A stretch of DNA of 23,507 nt. Origin: JAKAWM01 sp049966695. Lineage in GTDB: Bacteria > Actinomycetota > Acidimicrobiia > Acidimicrobiales > Palsa-688. Where the stretch lies: NCBI GenBank assembly GCA_049966695.1, contig JBMFUG010000040.1, forward strand, positions 1-23,507, written 5' to 3'. Both the position numbers and the translations under genes were made by a program. Under the pieces are notes generated by a model. That model had not been told where the DNA came from, did no database searches, and saw only the letters and a list, made by a program, of their open reading frames with translations. Of the stretch, positions 14,973 to 23,180 are shown in pieces. Numbering within the stretch: position 1 is the first letter of the stretch; every line of letters begins with the position of its first letter.

Positions 14973-15551
14973 TCAACCCTCGTACTCGGGGTCAGAACTT
15001 CCGATCAGCCCGTCGATAGTTTCCTCGATGGGCGCCGCTCGGCCCCCTTCCGGCGGAGCGTTGACAACAGTGGCCCCCTCACGCCGCCAGTGCCCGCTCC
15101 TGCCCCCTGTTTTTTCCCAAAGGGCCAGCTCGCCGATGACCATGGAACGGTCGAACGACTTGCACATGTCGTACACGGTGAGGGCGGCGACCGCACAGGC
15201 AGTCAGCGCCTCCATCTCCACGCCCGTCCGGTCAACGGTCTCGACGTGGGTCTCGACCTCGATGTAATCGTCGCCGAGAGTGAAATTGATGGTCACAGCT
15301 CCCACGAGGAGCGGGTGGCACAGGGGGATGAGATGTGCAGCCTGCTTGGCAGCTTGTATACCGGCAACCCGGGAGACGGCCAGGACGTCGCCCTTGGAAA
15401 TGGCATTGCTTGCGACCATGGAAGTGGTCTCTGGTGCCATGTGGACCCGGCAGCGCGCCATAGCCCTGCGGTGAGTTGGCTCTTTAGGGGTGACATCAAC
15501 CATTCGGGCACGCCCGAGGGGGTCGAGGTGGGTCAGGCCGCGATCGGACAC
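14973..15551 (-). CDS. moaC: Cyclic pyranopterin monophosphate synthase MoaC
   Basis: The protein carries the MoaC fold from LTHLDPLGRARMVDVTPKEP through SKGDVLAVSRVAGIQAAKQA, HLIPLCHPLLVGAVTINF, and VEMEALTACAVAALTVYDMC with KSFDRSMVIGELALWEKTGG at the end. MoaC converts the MoaA product to cyclic pyranopterin monophosphate, the first stable intermediate of molybdenum cofactor synthesis, in the cytosol. The conserved catalytic Lys and Asp region (YDMCKSFDR) is intact. I chose GTG 15551 because relatives start 5-10 residues before LTH; ATG 15584 or TTG 15590 are alternatives. The C-terminus has about 35 residues beyond the usual end. galU lies upstream on the same strand. Confidence 0.94.
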   Translation of the reverse strand: MSDRGLTHLDPLGRARMVDVTPKEPTHRRAMARCRVHMAPETTSMVASNAISKGDVLAVSRVAGIQAAKQAAHLIPLCHPLLVGAVTINFTLGDDYIEVETHVETVDRTGVEMEALTACAVAALTVYDMCKSFDRSMVIGELALWEKTGGRSGHWRREGATVVNAPPEGGRAAPIEETIDGLIGSSDPEYEG

Positions 15552-15649
15552 CGCACGGCAGTCTACGCCAAGCGGGCCCAACATGCCCAATGGGAGCCCA
15601 GCGCCTCGGGCGTGCCTGCTGGGCGGGTACCATCTCTCGCCTCGGGAGA

Positions 15650-15678
15650 GCGCCCGCTCGGCGAGCCCCGCCGGGCGC
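15650..15678 (-). terminator. GC-rich hairpin between galU and moaC
   Basis: Two stacked stems (GCGCC/GGCGC outer, CGGCG/CGCCG inner, with a 4-nt bulge) form a strong hairpin 32 nt after the galU stop. A smaller CTCTC/GAGAG hairpin abuts it (15634-15650). There is no T-run. It may end galU transcription or attenuate reading into moaC. Confidence 0.4.
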
Positions 15679-15709
15679 CTACCCGTTGCTCCAGGCGGGC
15701 ACCTGAGCG

Positions 15710-16603
15710 TCAGAGCCTGGGCGTTGTCACGTCGCGGCCCAGACGCTCCATGAGGAACTGGCGGAAAGCCGGGCCGATGTCCGGGCGCTCAAGGGCCAGC
15801 TCGACAGTTGCTCGTAGGTAGTCGAGCTTGTTGCCCACGTCGAAGCGGCCGTCCCGGAACGCCCAGCCATAGACCGGTTCTTCCTCGCCCAGGGCTTTAA
15901 TAGCGTCCGTAAGCTGGATTTCCCCGTCGCGGCCAGGTTTTGTACGCGACAAGATAGAAAATATGCGAGGGCTGAACACGTAGCGGCCCATTACTGCCAG
16001 GTTAGAAGGGGCCTCGTCGGGTGGCGGCTTCTCGACTAGGTGCTTGACCTCGACCAGATGGTCGTCTATGGGCTCAATAGCAGCGCAACCGTAAGAGGAG
16101 ATCTCCGAGGGAGGCACCTCCTTCAGCGCAACCACGCTGTGGCCGTGAAGCTCGAAGGCCGCGAGCATGCCGGTCAGCACCCCGCTGCTCTCGTGCATTA
16201 TGTCGTCGCCCAGCAGCACGGCGAACGGCTGGTCACCGACATGCTCAGCGGCCACTAAAACGGCGTGGCCGAGGCCCTTGGGCTCACCTTGGCGCACGTA
16301 GTGGATGTTCGCCATATCGGCTATGCGCTGCACTTCGTCCAGCTCTTTTAGCTTGCCCGTTTCCTTCAAGTAGTACTCGAGCTCGAAGGAGCGGTCGAAG
16401 TGGTCCTCCAAGCTGCGCTTGCCCCGCCCGGTGATTACCAAGATGTCGGTTATACCGGCAGCCACCGCCTCCTCGACCACGTACTGGATCGCCGGTTTGT
16501 CGACGAGAGGGAGCATCTCCTTCGGTTGGGCTTTTGTGGCAGGCAAGAACCGCGTCCCGAGCCCCGCCGCCGGTATGACAGCCTTTCGAACCGCCTGTGC
16601 CAT
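15710..16603 (-). CDS. galU: UTP--glucose-1-phosphate uridylyltransferase
   Basis: The 298-residue protein starts at ATG 16603 with a strong ribosome binding site (GAGGAGG). The open frame extends 59 codons further up, but that part is not conserved. It shows the nucleotidyltransferase signature AVIPAAGLGTRFLPATKAQP directly followed by KEMLPLVDKPAIQYVVEEAV, then VLLGDDIMHES, GRYVFSPRIFSIL and FDVGNKLDYLRATVELAL. GalU makes UDP-glucose from UTP and glucose-1-phosphate, for cell-envelope glycans and galactose metabolism, in the cytosol as a tetramer. Length and motifs are typical. Confidence 0.97.
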   Translation of the reverse strand: MAQAVRKAVIPAAGLGTRFLPATKAQPKEMLPLVDKPAIQYVVEEAVAAGITDILVITGRGKRSLEDHFDRSFELEYYLKETGKLKELDEVQRIADMANIHYVRQGEPKGLGHAVLVAAEHVGDQPFAVLLGDDIMHESSGVLTGMLAAFELHGHSVVALKEVPPSEISSYGCAAIEPIDDHLVEVKHLVEKPPPDEAPSNLAVMGRYVFSPRIFSILSRTKPGRDGEIQLTDAIKALGEEEPVYGWAFRDGRFDVGNKLDYLRATVELALERPDIGPAFRQFLMERLGRDVTTPRL

Positions 16604-16919
16604 AGTTGGGCTCCTCCTCGTAGCGTTCCCTGGCATGCGACTGGACCGTTCTAGCACCTCGGAACTGTCCTGAACTGCCAGCCCCCACAGGTTTTGCCTG
16701 GGGCACCAGCCTCCTGATCGAAGGTCCTGCCGCAGCACCTGTCCCGGGTGCCCGGCTCGCCGTAGCACCCGTCGGGACACCCGGCTCGCCGTAACCTAGC
16801 GTTGCGGCCAGCCCGCAACAGCAACCTTTGCCCGCGCTCTTCGGCCCTGCTCGGGCGACGTGCTGCGGTACACTTAGCACTCAAACGACAAGATTGCTAA
16901 AGGAAGGACCCCCTACGCC
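16604..16919. promoter_or_regulatory. Divergent spacer between galU and the FmdB gene, with a short direct repeat
   Basis: These 316 nt hold no convincing gene. CCCGGCTCGCCGTA occurs twice (16751-16764 and 16780-16793, 29-nt period). Promoters for both divergent genes must lie here. TACACT at 16869-16874 is a possible -10 box for the rightward gene, and AAAGGAAGG at about 16900 is its ribosome binding site. Confidence 0.5.
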
Positions 16920-17240
16920 ATGCCGACCTACGAGTACGCGTGCAAAACCTGTGGCGAGCACCTCGAAATCGTGCAATCGTTCAAAGACAAGCCTCTCACC
17001 CAGTGCCCGGCCTGCGGTGGGCCTCTGCGCAAGGTGTTCGGCAATATAGGGATCACCTTCAAAGGCAGCGGGTTCTACAGGACCGACAACAGGACTAACG
17101 GCCACCGCAGCACAGCCTCGCCCAAGACCAGCGACGCCAAAGCTGCCGAAAGCAGCTCTTCAAGCGACAGTGCCAGCAGTGGTGCCAAAGGGAGCACGAC
17201 CAAGGCCAAACAAGCCGTAGCTAGCGGGTCAGCTTCGTAA
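16920..17240 (+). CDS. FmdB-type zinc ribbon protein
   Basis: The 106-residue protein begins MPTYEYACKTCGEHLEIVQS and contains two CxxC pairs (C8/C11 in CKTCG, and CPACG at about 34-37), forming a single rubredoxin-like zinc ribbon. LRKVFGNIGITFKGSGFYRT follows, the usual end of the FmdB/CxxC_CXXC_SSSS domain. The remaining 45 or so residues are a Ser/Ala/Lys-rich disordered tail. FmdB proteins are small putative regulators of unknown mechanism, named from the methylotrophic formamidase locus. A strong AAAGGAAGG ribosome binding site supports ATG 16920. Confidence 0.93.
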   Translation: MPTYEYACKTCGEHLEIVQSFKDKPLTQCPACGGPLRKVFGNIGITFKGSGFYRTDNRTNGHRSTASPKTSDAKAAESSSSSDSASSGAKGSTTKAKQAVASGSAS

Positions 17241-17241
17241 A

Positions 17242-17270
17242 GGCTGTCCGCTGTCGGCCTCGTAGGCCGC

Positions 17271-17276
<6 letters not shown>
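17242..17276. terminator. Bidirectional hairpin between convergent FmdB and msrA genes
   Basis: An inner perfect stem CGGCCT-CGT-AGGCCG (17255-17269) is nested inside an outer GGCTG/CAGCC pair (17242-17246 and 17272-17276). The genes converge here with only 30 nt between stops, and the msrA stop codon lies in the outer stem. It can serve both directions. Confidence 0.6.
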
Positions 17277-17861
<585 letters not shown>

Positions 17862-17862
17862 C

Positions 17863-19218
17863 CTAGGTCCCGCTCATCGACATCTCGGAAATGGCCACAG
17901 TCACGCCGGCAGCCGACGAAGGCAGCCACTCGAGGTCGTTGCCTATAGCGATCACGCCTTGGAGCATGCGCTGGATGGTCGAGGCAATGGTTATCTCCTT
18001 GACCGGGGCGGCCAATTGCCCATCGTGCACCAACAAGCCCTCAGCCCCAACGGAAAAGTCCCCGCTGACCGGGTTGACCCCGGAATGCACGCCGGTGACC
18101 GATTGCACCAACAGGCCCTCGCCGACGTGGGCTAGCACCTCCGCCGGGCTCATTTCGCCCGGGCGTAGGCAGACAGCCCGGGCGCCAACCCCAGGGGCGC
18201 TCTTATAACCCGCCCGTAGCGCGCTCGCTGTAGGCGCAGTACCGGCTCGGCGGGCAGAAGTGCTGTCGTACAGGAAACAGCGCAGCACTCCGTCCTCGAT
18301 CATCACGTTGCGCCGGCACGCCAAGCCCTCGGCGTCGAAGTTGGCTGCGCCCCAGGCAGCGGGCTCAGTCGGGTCATCAGCCAGCGTGAACATGGGCGCC
18401 GCCACAGCCTCCCCCAGGTGGCCAGCGAACAGCGATATGCCTTTCAGCACCATCTCGCCGCTAAGCACCTGCCCAAGCAGCGCCAGCAACTGGGAGCTCA
18501 CCCGAGGCTCCAAGATGACAGGTAGGTGGGCCGAACGCGCCTTGGTGGCGCCTAACATCCTTACAGCCCGGGACACGGCGTCACCGGCAGCCTTCTCAGG
18601 GTCAAGCTCCGATGGGCCCCGCCCGACCGTGTAGCCATAGGCTATCTGGCTGGCCGGCCCTTCCCCCGCTACAGCCGTAGCGGAAAGATAGCAAGCAGTC
18701 GAGCGGTCGGCAGCCAGCGTCCCGAGCGAGCTTGCCAGTGCCATCTCGCTCGAGGAGTCGCCCCAAGTGGCCGACTCGACCTGCCTTATGCGCCGGTCGG
18801 CGGAACGGACGGCCTTTTCTAGGTCCAAGGCGAAGTCCACTTTGCTAGCGGTCGGGAAACCTGCCAGCTCGTCACGCCATAGGTTGAGCTGCGCCGGCTC
18901 CGCTCCATCGGGCGAAGGCAGCCCGACCCAGTCTTCGGGGCTGGAGAACGAAGCGTTGTCGCGAGCCTCTTCCAACGTCTCAGCCAGCACGTCAAGGTCC
19001 AAAGACCCGGCATAGGCAAAACCTTGACGGTTGGCCGACACCACCCTGATGCCTGCGCCAGCCGACGTAGCAGACGAAAGCGACTCCACCTCGCCCTCGT
19101 AAACGCGCACCTCCGTCCCCGAGTCGCGGGACAGGTAAGCCTCGACAGCCTCACCGTCACGCGCCCATCCGGCAACTTTTTGCGCCAGCTCCACCAGCTC
19201 GTCCAAGGCAACGCTCAC
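17863..19218 (-). CDS. TldE/PmbA-type metalloprotease subunit
   Basis: The 451-residue protein belongs to the TldD/PmbA (U62) family: EVRVYEGEVESLSSATSAGA, GIRVVSANRQGFAYAGSLDL, LPVILEPRVSSQLLALLGQV, GKA-type core FDAEGLACRRNVMIEDGVLR, GVNPVSGDFSVGAEGLLVHD and KEITIASTIQRMLQGVIAIG. It lacks the HExxxH zinc motif, as expected for the TldE partner, which forms a heterodimer with TldD to degrade small or modified peptides. The start is GTG 19218, with a GGAGG ribosome binding site; it overlaps the tldD stop by 4 nt (GTGA). The upstream open frame to 19305 is inside tldD and not conserved. Confidence 0.93.
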   Translation of the reverse strand: MSVALDELVELAQKVAGWARDGEAVEAYLSRDSGTEVRVYEGEVESLSSATSAGAGIRVVSANRQGFAYAGSLDLDVLAETLEEARDNASFSSPEDWVGLPSPDGAEPAQLNLWRDELAGFPTASKVDFALDLEKAVRSADRRIRQVESATWGDSSSEMALASSLGTLAADRSTACYLSATAVAGEGPASQIAYGYTVGRGPSELDPEKAAGDAVSRAVRMLGATKARSAHLPVILEPRVSSQLLALLGQVLSGEMVLKGISLFAGHLGEAVAAPMFTLADDPTEPAAWGAANFDAEGLACRRNVMIEDGVLRCFLYDSTSARRAGTAPTASALRAGYKSAPGVGARAVCLRPGEMSPAEVLAHVGEGLLVQSVTGVHSGVNPVSGDFSVGAEGLLVHDGQLAAPVKEITIASTIQRMLQGVIAIGNDLEWLPSSAAGVTVAISEMSMSGT

Positions 19219-20639
19219 CGAGCCGTACCTCCGATTGTCAACGCCCGCACCCGCAAAGTGGGCTGGCCCATGCCGACCGGTACCCCTTGGCCCTGCTTGC
19301 CGCATGTCCCCGGCCAGCCCATGGCAAAGTCGTTGCCGATGACGTCGATGTTGCGCAGCACTTCAGGGCCGTTGCCGATCAGGTTGGCGTCCCTTATCGG
19401 GTCGGTAATGTGCCCGTCTTCGATCAAGTAAGCCTCGGTCATGCCGAAGACGAAGTCGCCCGTCGTGGTATTGACCTGGCCTCCACCAAGCTGGGCGACG
19501 TAAACGCCATAAGGGGTCTGGCGGATGATCTCGTCCGGGTCTTCCTCCCCATTTAGGAGGAAAGTGTTCGTCATCCGTACCATCGGCAGGTCCCGGTAGC
19601 TTTCACGCCGGCCGTTGGTCGACAGCACTCGTCCGTCCTTGCGGGCGCGCAACCAGTCCCACATGTAGTCCGTGAGCACCCCCTGGTCGATCAGAACGTT
19701 GCGCTGAGTGGGGTGGCCCTCGTCGTCTATGGCCATGGCGCCCCATTCGTGGCTCATGGCCCCGTCGTCGACAAGGGTCACGAGCGGGCTTGCCACCTGT
19801 TCCCCGACCCGTCCAGCGAAGACGGAAACCTGCTTGGCGATGTGGTCGGCCTCCAAGCCATGCCCGCAAGCCTCATGGAAAAGGACCCCGCCGCTACCTG
19901 CCTTGATGACGACCGGTACCTGGCCAGACGGCGCCGGCCTGGCACGAAGCTTTAGAAGGGCACGCTGTGCCGCCGAGCGGGCCAGTTCCTCCACGTCGTG
20001 CTTGTCGAACAGCTCGAAGCCCATGGTTGCCCCGATCGCCTCGCCCCCGGTTTGCATACCCGTGTCGCCAGTCGCCACCGCCGATATCCCAAAGCGCACG
20101 CGGACCTGGTCGTCAGCGGCCAAGACGCCTTCCGAGTTGGCCACTAGCACCTGGCGACGGCTGTCCCGGTAATGGACGTTGACCTGGCGCACGGCCCCGC
20201 CAGTGGCGCGGGCGGCTTCGTCAGCCCGACGCAAAAGCTCCACCTTGCGGACCTTTTCCACTTCTATTGGCAGGACCTCGACCGGCGATGGGCTCTCGAC
20301 AACTGTGCGCGACAAGGAGACCTTTCTAACCCCGCCACCACTGCGCCGGGCCGCCCCCGACGCAGCCTCGGCAGCCGCCAACAGGCCCCGTTCCGAAAGG
20401 TCAGCCGTGTGCGCGAACCCAGTGGTGTTGCCCACCACGACTCGGACACCAGCCCCGCGCTCGCGCCCAGAAGACATGTCCTCCGCACGGCCATCGTCAA
20501 AGGTCATGAGCGAGCCTCGCCGGTCTTCGGCGAATATCTCGGCGAACTCTCCGCCCGTCGCTAACGCCCTGCTAAGCACCCGGGCAAGGGTGCCCTCCCC
20601 TATCGAAGCGAGCAAAGGGCTTGCGGCTGGGTCGGTCAT
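19215..20639 (-). CDS. tldD: TldD metalloprotease
   Basis: The 474-residue protein carries the TldD zinc motif HEACGHGLEADH (HExxxH) and the conserved C-terminal region NDFAMGWPGTCGKQGQGVPV plus GMGQPTLRVRALTIGG, whose Cys is a zinc ligand in TldD. DGRAEDMSSGRERGAGVRVV and STNGRRESYRDLPMVRMTNT also fit. TldD-TldE heterodimers act as narrow-tunnel peptidases that trim peptide natural products and leader peptides. ATG 20639 was chosen because family homology starts there, with a G-rich site upstream; the frame is open 59 more codons without homology. It is first in the tldD-tldE-msrA operon and divergent from dxs. Confidence 0.94.
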   Translation of the reverse strand: MTDPAASPLLASIGEGTLARVLSRALATGGEFAEIFAEDRRGSLMTFDDGRAEDMSSGRERGAGVRVVVGNTTGFAHTADLSERGLLAAAEAASGAARRSGGGVRKVSLSRTVVESPSPVEVLPIEVEKVRKVELLRRADEAARATGGAVRQVNVHYRDSRRQVLVANSEGVLAADDQVRVRFGISAVATGDTGMQTGGEAIGATMGFELFDKHDVEELARSAAQRALLKLRARPAPSGQVPVVIKAGSGGVLFHEACGHGLEADHIAKQVSVFAGRVGEQVASPLVTLVDDGAMSHEWGAMAIDDEGHPTQRNVLIDQGVLTDYMWDWLRARKDGRVLSTNGRRESYRDLPMVRMTNTFLLNGEEDPDEIIRQTPYGVYVAQLGGGQVNTTTGDFVFGMTEAYLIEDGHITDPIRDANLIGNGPEVLRNIDVIGNDFAMGWPGTCGKQGQGVPVGMGQPTLRVRALTIGGTAR

Positions 20640-20746
20640 AGCCCCCACGATACTGGCAGGACAGACCGTACCCATCGGGGGCCCATGGGGGGTGCAACAG
20701 GCCAAGCCCACCTGGGACGCCTCAGTGGTGGTGCGATACGTCGCCG

Positions 20747-20788
20747 ACGTGGCGAACGGCACGTGGCGAACGGCACGTGGCGAACGGC
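20747..20788. repeat. Triplicate 14-bp tandem repeat between tldD and dxs
   Basis: Three perfect copies of ACGTGGCGAACGGC lie end to end at 20747-20760, 20761-20774 and 20775-20788. They sit in the 234-nt divergent spacer that must carry both promoters. No other gene-like content is visible there. Confidence 0.97.
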
Positions 20789-20873
20789 CGGGCGTACCTG
20801 GGGGCAGACCGCGCACGGTGGCTACAGAGCAAGGCGTTCCCGCCCAGCAGCCGCGACGAGGTACCTTTGACAG

Positions 20874-23042
20874 GTGCTCCTAGAGACGATAAGCGGCCCC
20901 AGCGACCTGCGCCGGCTCAACTACCAACAACTTGATGAGCTTGCAGCTGAGATCCGGGAGTTCATCGTCAAAGCCGTTTCGTCAGCTCAAAGCGGCCACC
21001 TAGGTTCTAACCTGGGGGCGGTCGAGCTGACCTTGGCCTTGCACCGGGTGTTCGACTCCCCTCGCGACTACATAATCTGGGACACCGGCCATCAGGCTTA
21101 CGTGCACAAGATCGTCACTGGGCGCAGGGACATGTTCGAGACCTTGCGCCAGGCCAAGGGGTTGTCGGGTTACCCCTCTCGGGCCGAATCGGTCCATGAT
21201 TGGGTCGAGAACAGCCACGCTTCGACTGCGCTTTGTTATGCCCACGGGTTGGCTGCGGCTGTGAAGCGCAGCGCTCACCCCGACCGGCGGGTCGTGGCGG
21301 TCGTCGGCGACGGTGCCTTGACCGGCGGCATGGCCTACGAAGGGCTGAACAACCTAGGCCACAGCGGGTCGCGAGTCGTGGTCGTGCTGAACGACAATGG
21401 GCGCAGTTACGCACCTACGGTGTCAAAGCTTTCAGAGAGCCTCACAAAGCTCCGCCTTAACCCGCACGTGAGCTCGGCACGGCGCCGAGTGGAAGGCGCT
21501 CTGCGAGATCTCCCAAAGGTGGGCGGCCTGGCCTATTCCAGTTTGCAGGGCTTTTACTCCGCTATTCGTGAAGTCATCGAGCCACCGGCGTTCTTCGAGG
21601 CGCTTGGGGTGCGCTACGTGGGCCCGTTAGACGGCCACGATATTGCCGGCATGGAACAAGCCTTCCGCCAGGCTGCTGCTTATGACGGCCCTATAGTCGT
21701 GCACGTTCTTACCCAAAAAGGGCGCGGCTACAAGCCCGCTGAAGAGGACGAGGAAAAATGCCTCCACGATACGAGCGCGTTCGACCCTGCTACAGGGCCA
21801 ACAGCGTCATCGCGTGCGCTGAAAGGCTACACGCTGGCATTTAGCGAAGCCATGCTGGAGCTCGCCAGCCAGCGAGATGACATCGTCGCAATTACAGCCG
21901 CTATGCCGGGGCCAACGGGGCTCCTACCTTTTCAGGAGCGATGGCCGGAACGGTTCTTCGATGTCGGCATAGCAGAGCAGCACGCCGTCACCTCCGCCGC
22001 GGGCATGGCAATGGGCGGGCTTCGGCCGGTGGTAGCGATTTACTCGACCTTTTTGTCACGTGCGTTCGACCAGCTCAACTTGGACGTCGGGTTGCACGGC
22101 TTGCCCGTGACCTTCGCCCTCGACCGCGCTGGCATCACTGGAGATGATGGGCCCAGCCACCATGGCATCTTGGACATGGCACTTTGCCTCAAAATCCCCG
22201 GGACGACCATATTCGCACCATCTTCGGCCCAAGAGCTAAAGGTGATGCTCAGTACAGCGCTCAGCCTGTCTGGCCCTGCGGTGCTGAGGTTCCCCAAGAC
22301 AGATGCCCGCCAAGTCCCGCCCGACCAGGTCGGCTCGGGGCTGTCCGCCCGCTTGGTCCGCCGCGGCGACGGGTCGGTCTGCGTGCTAGCGGTGGGCAAG
22401 CTCCTAGAGGCTGCCGAGGAAGCTGCCGACCTACTGAGCGCCGAGGGCACCGAGGCCACCGTGTGGGACGTGCGCGTGGTACGCCCGCTTGACCCGGCAA
22501 TGATCGCTGACGCCGGCAGGCACGGTCTCGTCGTTACTGTCGAGGACGGGATCCGCAACGGGGGTGCCGGCAACTTCATCGCAGACGCCATCGCCGACCT
22601 CCATCAGAGCCGCAAGAGCCCCCCGGTGCTCAACCTGGGTATACCGACTGCCTATATCCCCCACGGGCAGCCAGACCGCATCTTGGCCCAGCTTGGCCTC
22701 GATGGGCCGGGCATAGCTGCGTCGATCGCTAGGGCCATGCGCCTTGACCTGGCCAGAGGGCGCTACGACAGCGCTGGTGGCAAGCTCGCCAACGGCCATG
22801 ACGGCGTTGCTCGGGACAGCGTCGCGCTTGTCAATGGGGCCACCTGGGCAAGAACCGCTGGTGGTGCCGAGGCTGGGGACAGCGCGCGCAACGGTCGGGC
22901 GGCTAGGGACGACAACGGCAAAGGCAGGGCGACAGCTCAAGGCGCCGAAGCCGCGGGCGCTGACCGAGCGGGCACCAACGCAGCCGGCACCAACGGAGCG
23001 GGCAATGCCCAAAGCGTTGGGCGGAGGTCCTCCCAGACGTAG
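20874..23042 (+). CDS. dxs: 1-deoxy-D-xylulose-5-phosphate synthase
   Basis: The protein shows all DXS marks: SAQSGHLGSNLGAVELTLAL, DTGHQAYVHKIVTGR, thiamine-diphosphate motif GDGALTGGMAYEGLNN, NDNGRSYAPTVSKLSESL, catalytic glutamate in FDVGIAEQHAVTSAAGMAMG, and DRAGITGDDGPSHHGILDMA. It condenses pyruvate and glyceraldehyde-3-phosphate in the first step of the MEP isoprenoid pathway, in the cytosol. GTG 20874 gives 722 residues, with GAGGT about 11 nt upstream. Typical DXS ends near residue 630. The last 90 or so residues here are an Ala/Gly/Asn/Arg-rich low-complexity tail with AGTN-type repeats, probably disordered. Confidence 0.97.
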   Translation: MLLETISGPSDLRRLNYQQLDELAAEIREFIVKAVSSAQSGHLGSNLGAVELTLALHRVFDSPRDYIIWDTGHQAYVHKIVTGRRDMFETLRQAKGLSGYPSRAESVHDWVENSHASTALCYAHGLAAAVKRSAHPDRRVVAVVGDGALTGGMAYEGLNNLGHSGSRVVVVLNDNGRSYAPTVSKLSESLTKLRLNPHVSSARRRVEGALRDLPKVGGLAYSSLQGFYSAIREVIEPPAFFEALGVRYVGPLDGHDIAGMEQAFRQAAAYDGPIVVHVLTQKGRGYKPAEEDEEKCLHDTSAFDPATGPTASSRALKGYTLAFSEAMLELASQRDDIVAITAAMPGPTGLLPFQERWPERFFDVGIAEQHAVTSAAGMAMGGLRPVVAIYSTFLSRAFDQLNLDVGLHGLPVTFALDRAGITGDDGPSHHGILDMALCLKIPGTTIFAPSSAQELKVMLSTALSLSGPAVLRFPKTDARQVPPDQVGSGLSARLVRRGDGSVCVLAVGKLLEAAEEAADLLSAEGTEATVWDVRVVRPLDPAMIADAGRHGLVVTVEDGIRNGGAGNFIADAIADLHQSRKSPPVLNLGIPTAYIPHGQPDRILAQLGLDGPGIAASIARAMRLDLARGRYDSAGGKLANGHDGVARDSVALVNGATWARTAGGAEAGDSARNGRAARDDNGKGRATAQGAEAAGADRAGTNAAGTNGAGNAQSVGRRSSQT

Positions 23043-23070
23043 GCCAACTGAGACAAGCCGGTACAGCTGC

Positions 23071-23088
23071 CAGCGTCCCAGGACGCTG
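23071..23088 (+). terminator. Hairpin after dxs
   Basis: CAGCGTCC-CA-GGACGCTG is a perfect inverted repeat 29 nt after the dxs stop (7 bp usable with a 4-nt loop). A short T-run (TTTTT) appears 25 nt further on, too far for a textbook terminator. It still probably marks the end of the dxs transcript. Confidence 0.5.
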
Positions 23089-23095
23089 AGGGCAA

Positions 23096-23180
23096 CCGGA
23101 GCGCTAGCGACGTTTTTCTGCTTCACCCGCTGAGCCTGGCCTTGCCCTTCGGCACGCGGCTGAGCGGGCCGGAGCGCTAG
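23096..23180. repeat. 12-bp direct repeats flanking a 61-nt segment next to the insertion sequence
   Basis: CCGGAGCGCTAG occurs at 23096-23107 and at 23169-23180. The second copy ends exactly where the insertion-sequence end seems to begin. Confidence 0.8.

Noticed and set aside
16284..16880. Minus-strand frame of 198 codons between galU and FmdB genes
   Set aside because: It overlaps the 5' part of galU in another frame and has no recognisable domain.
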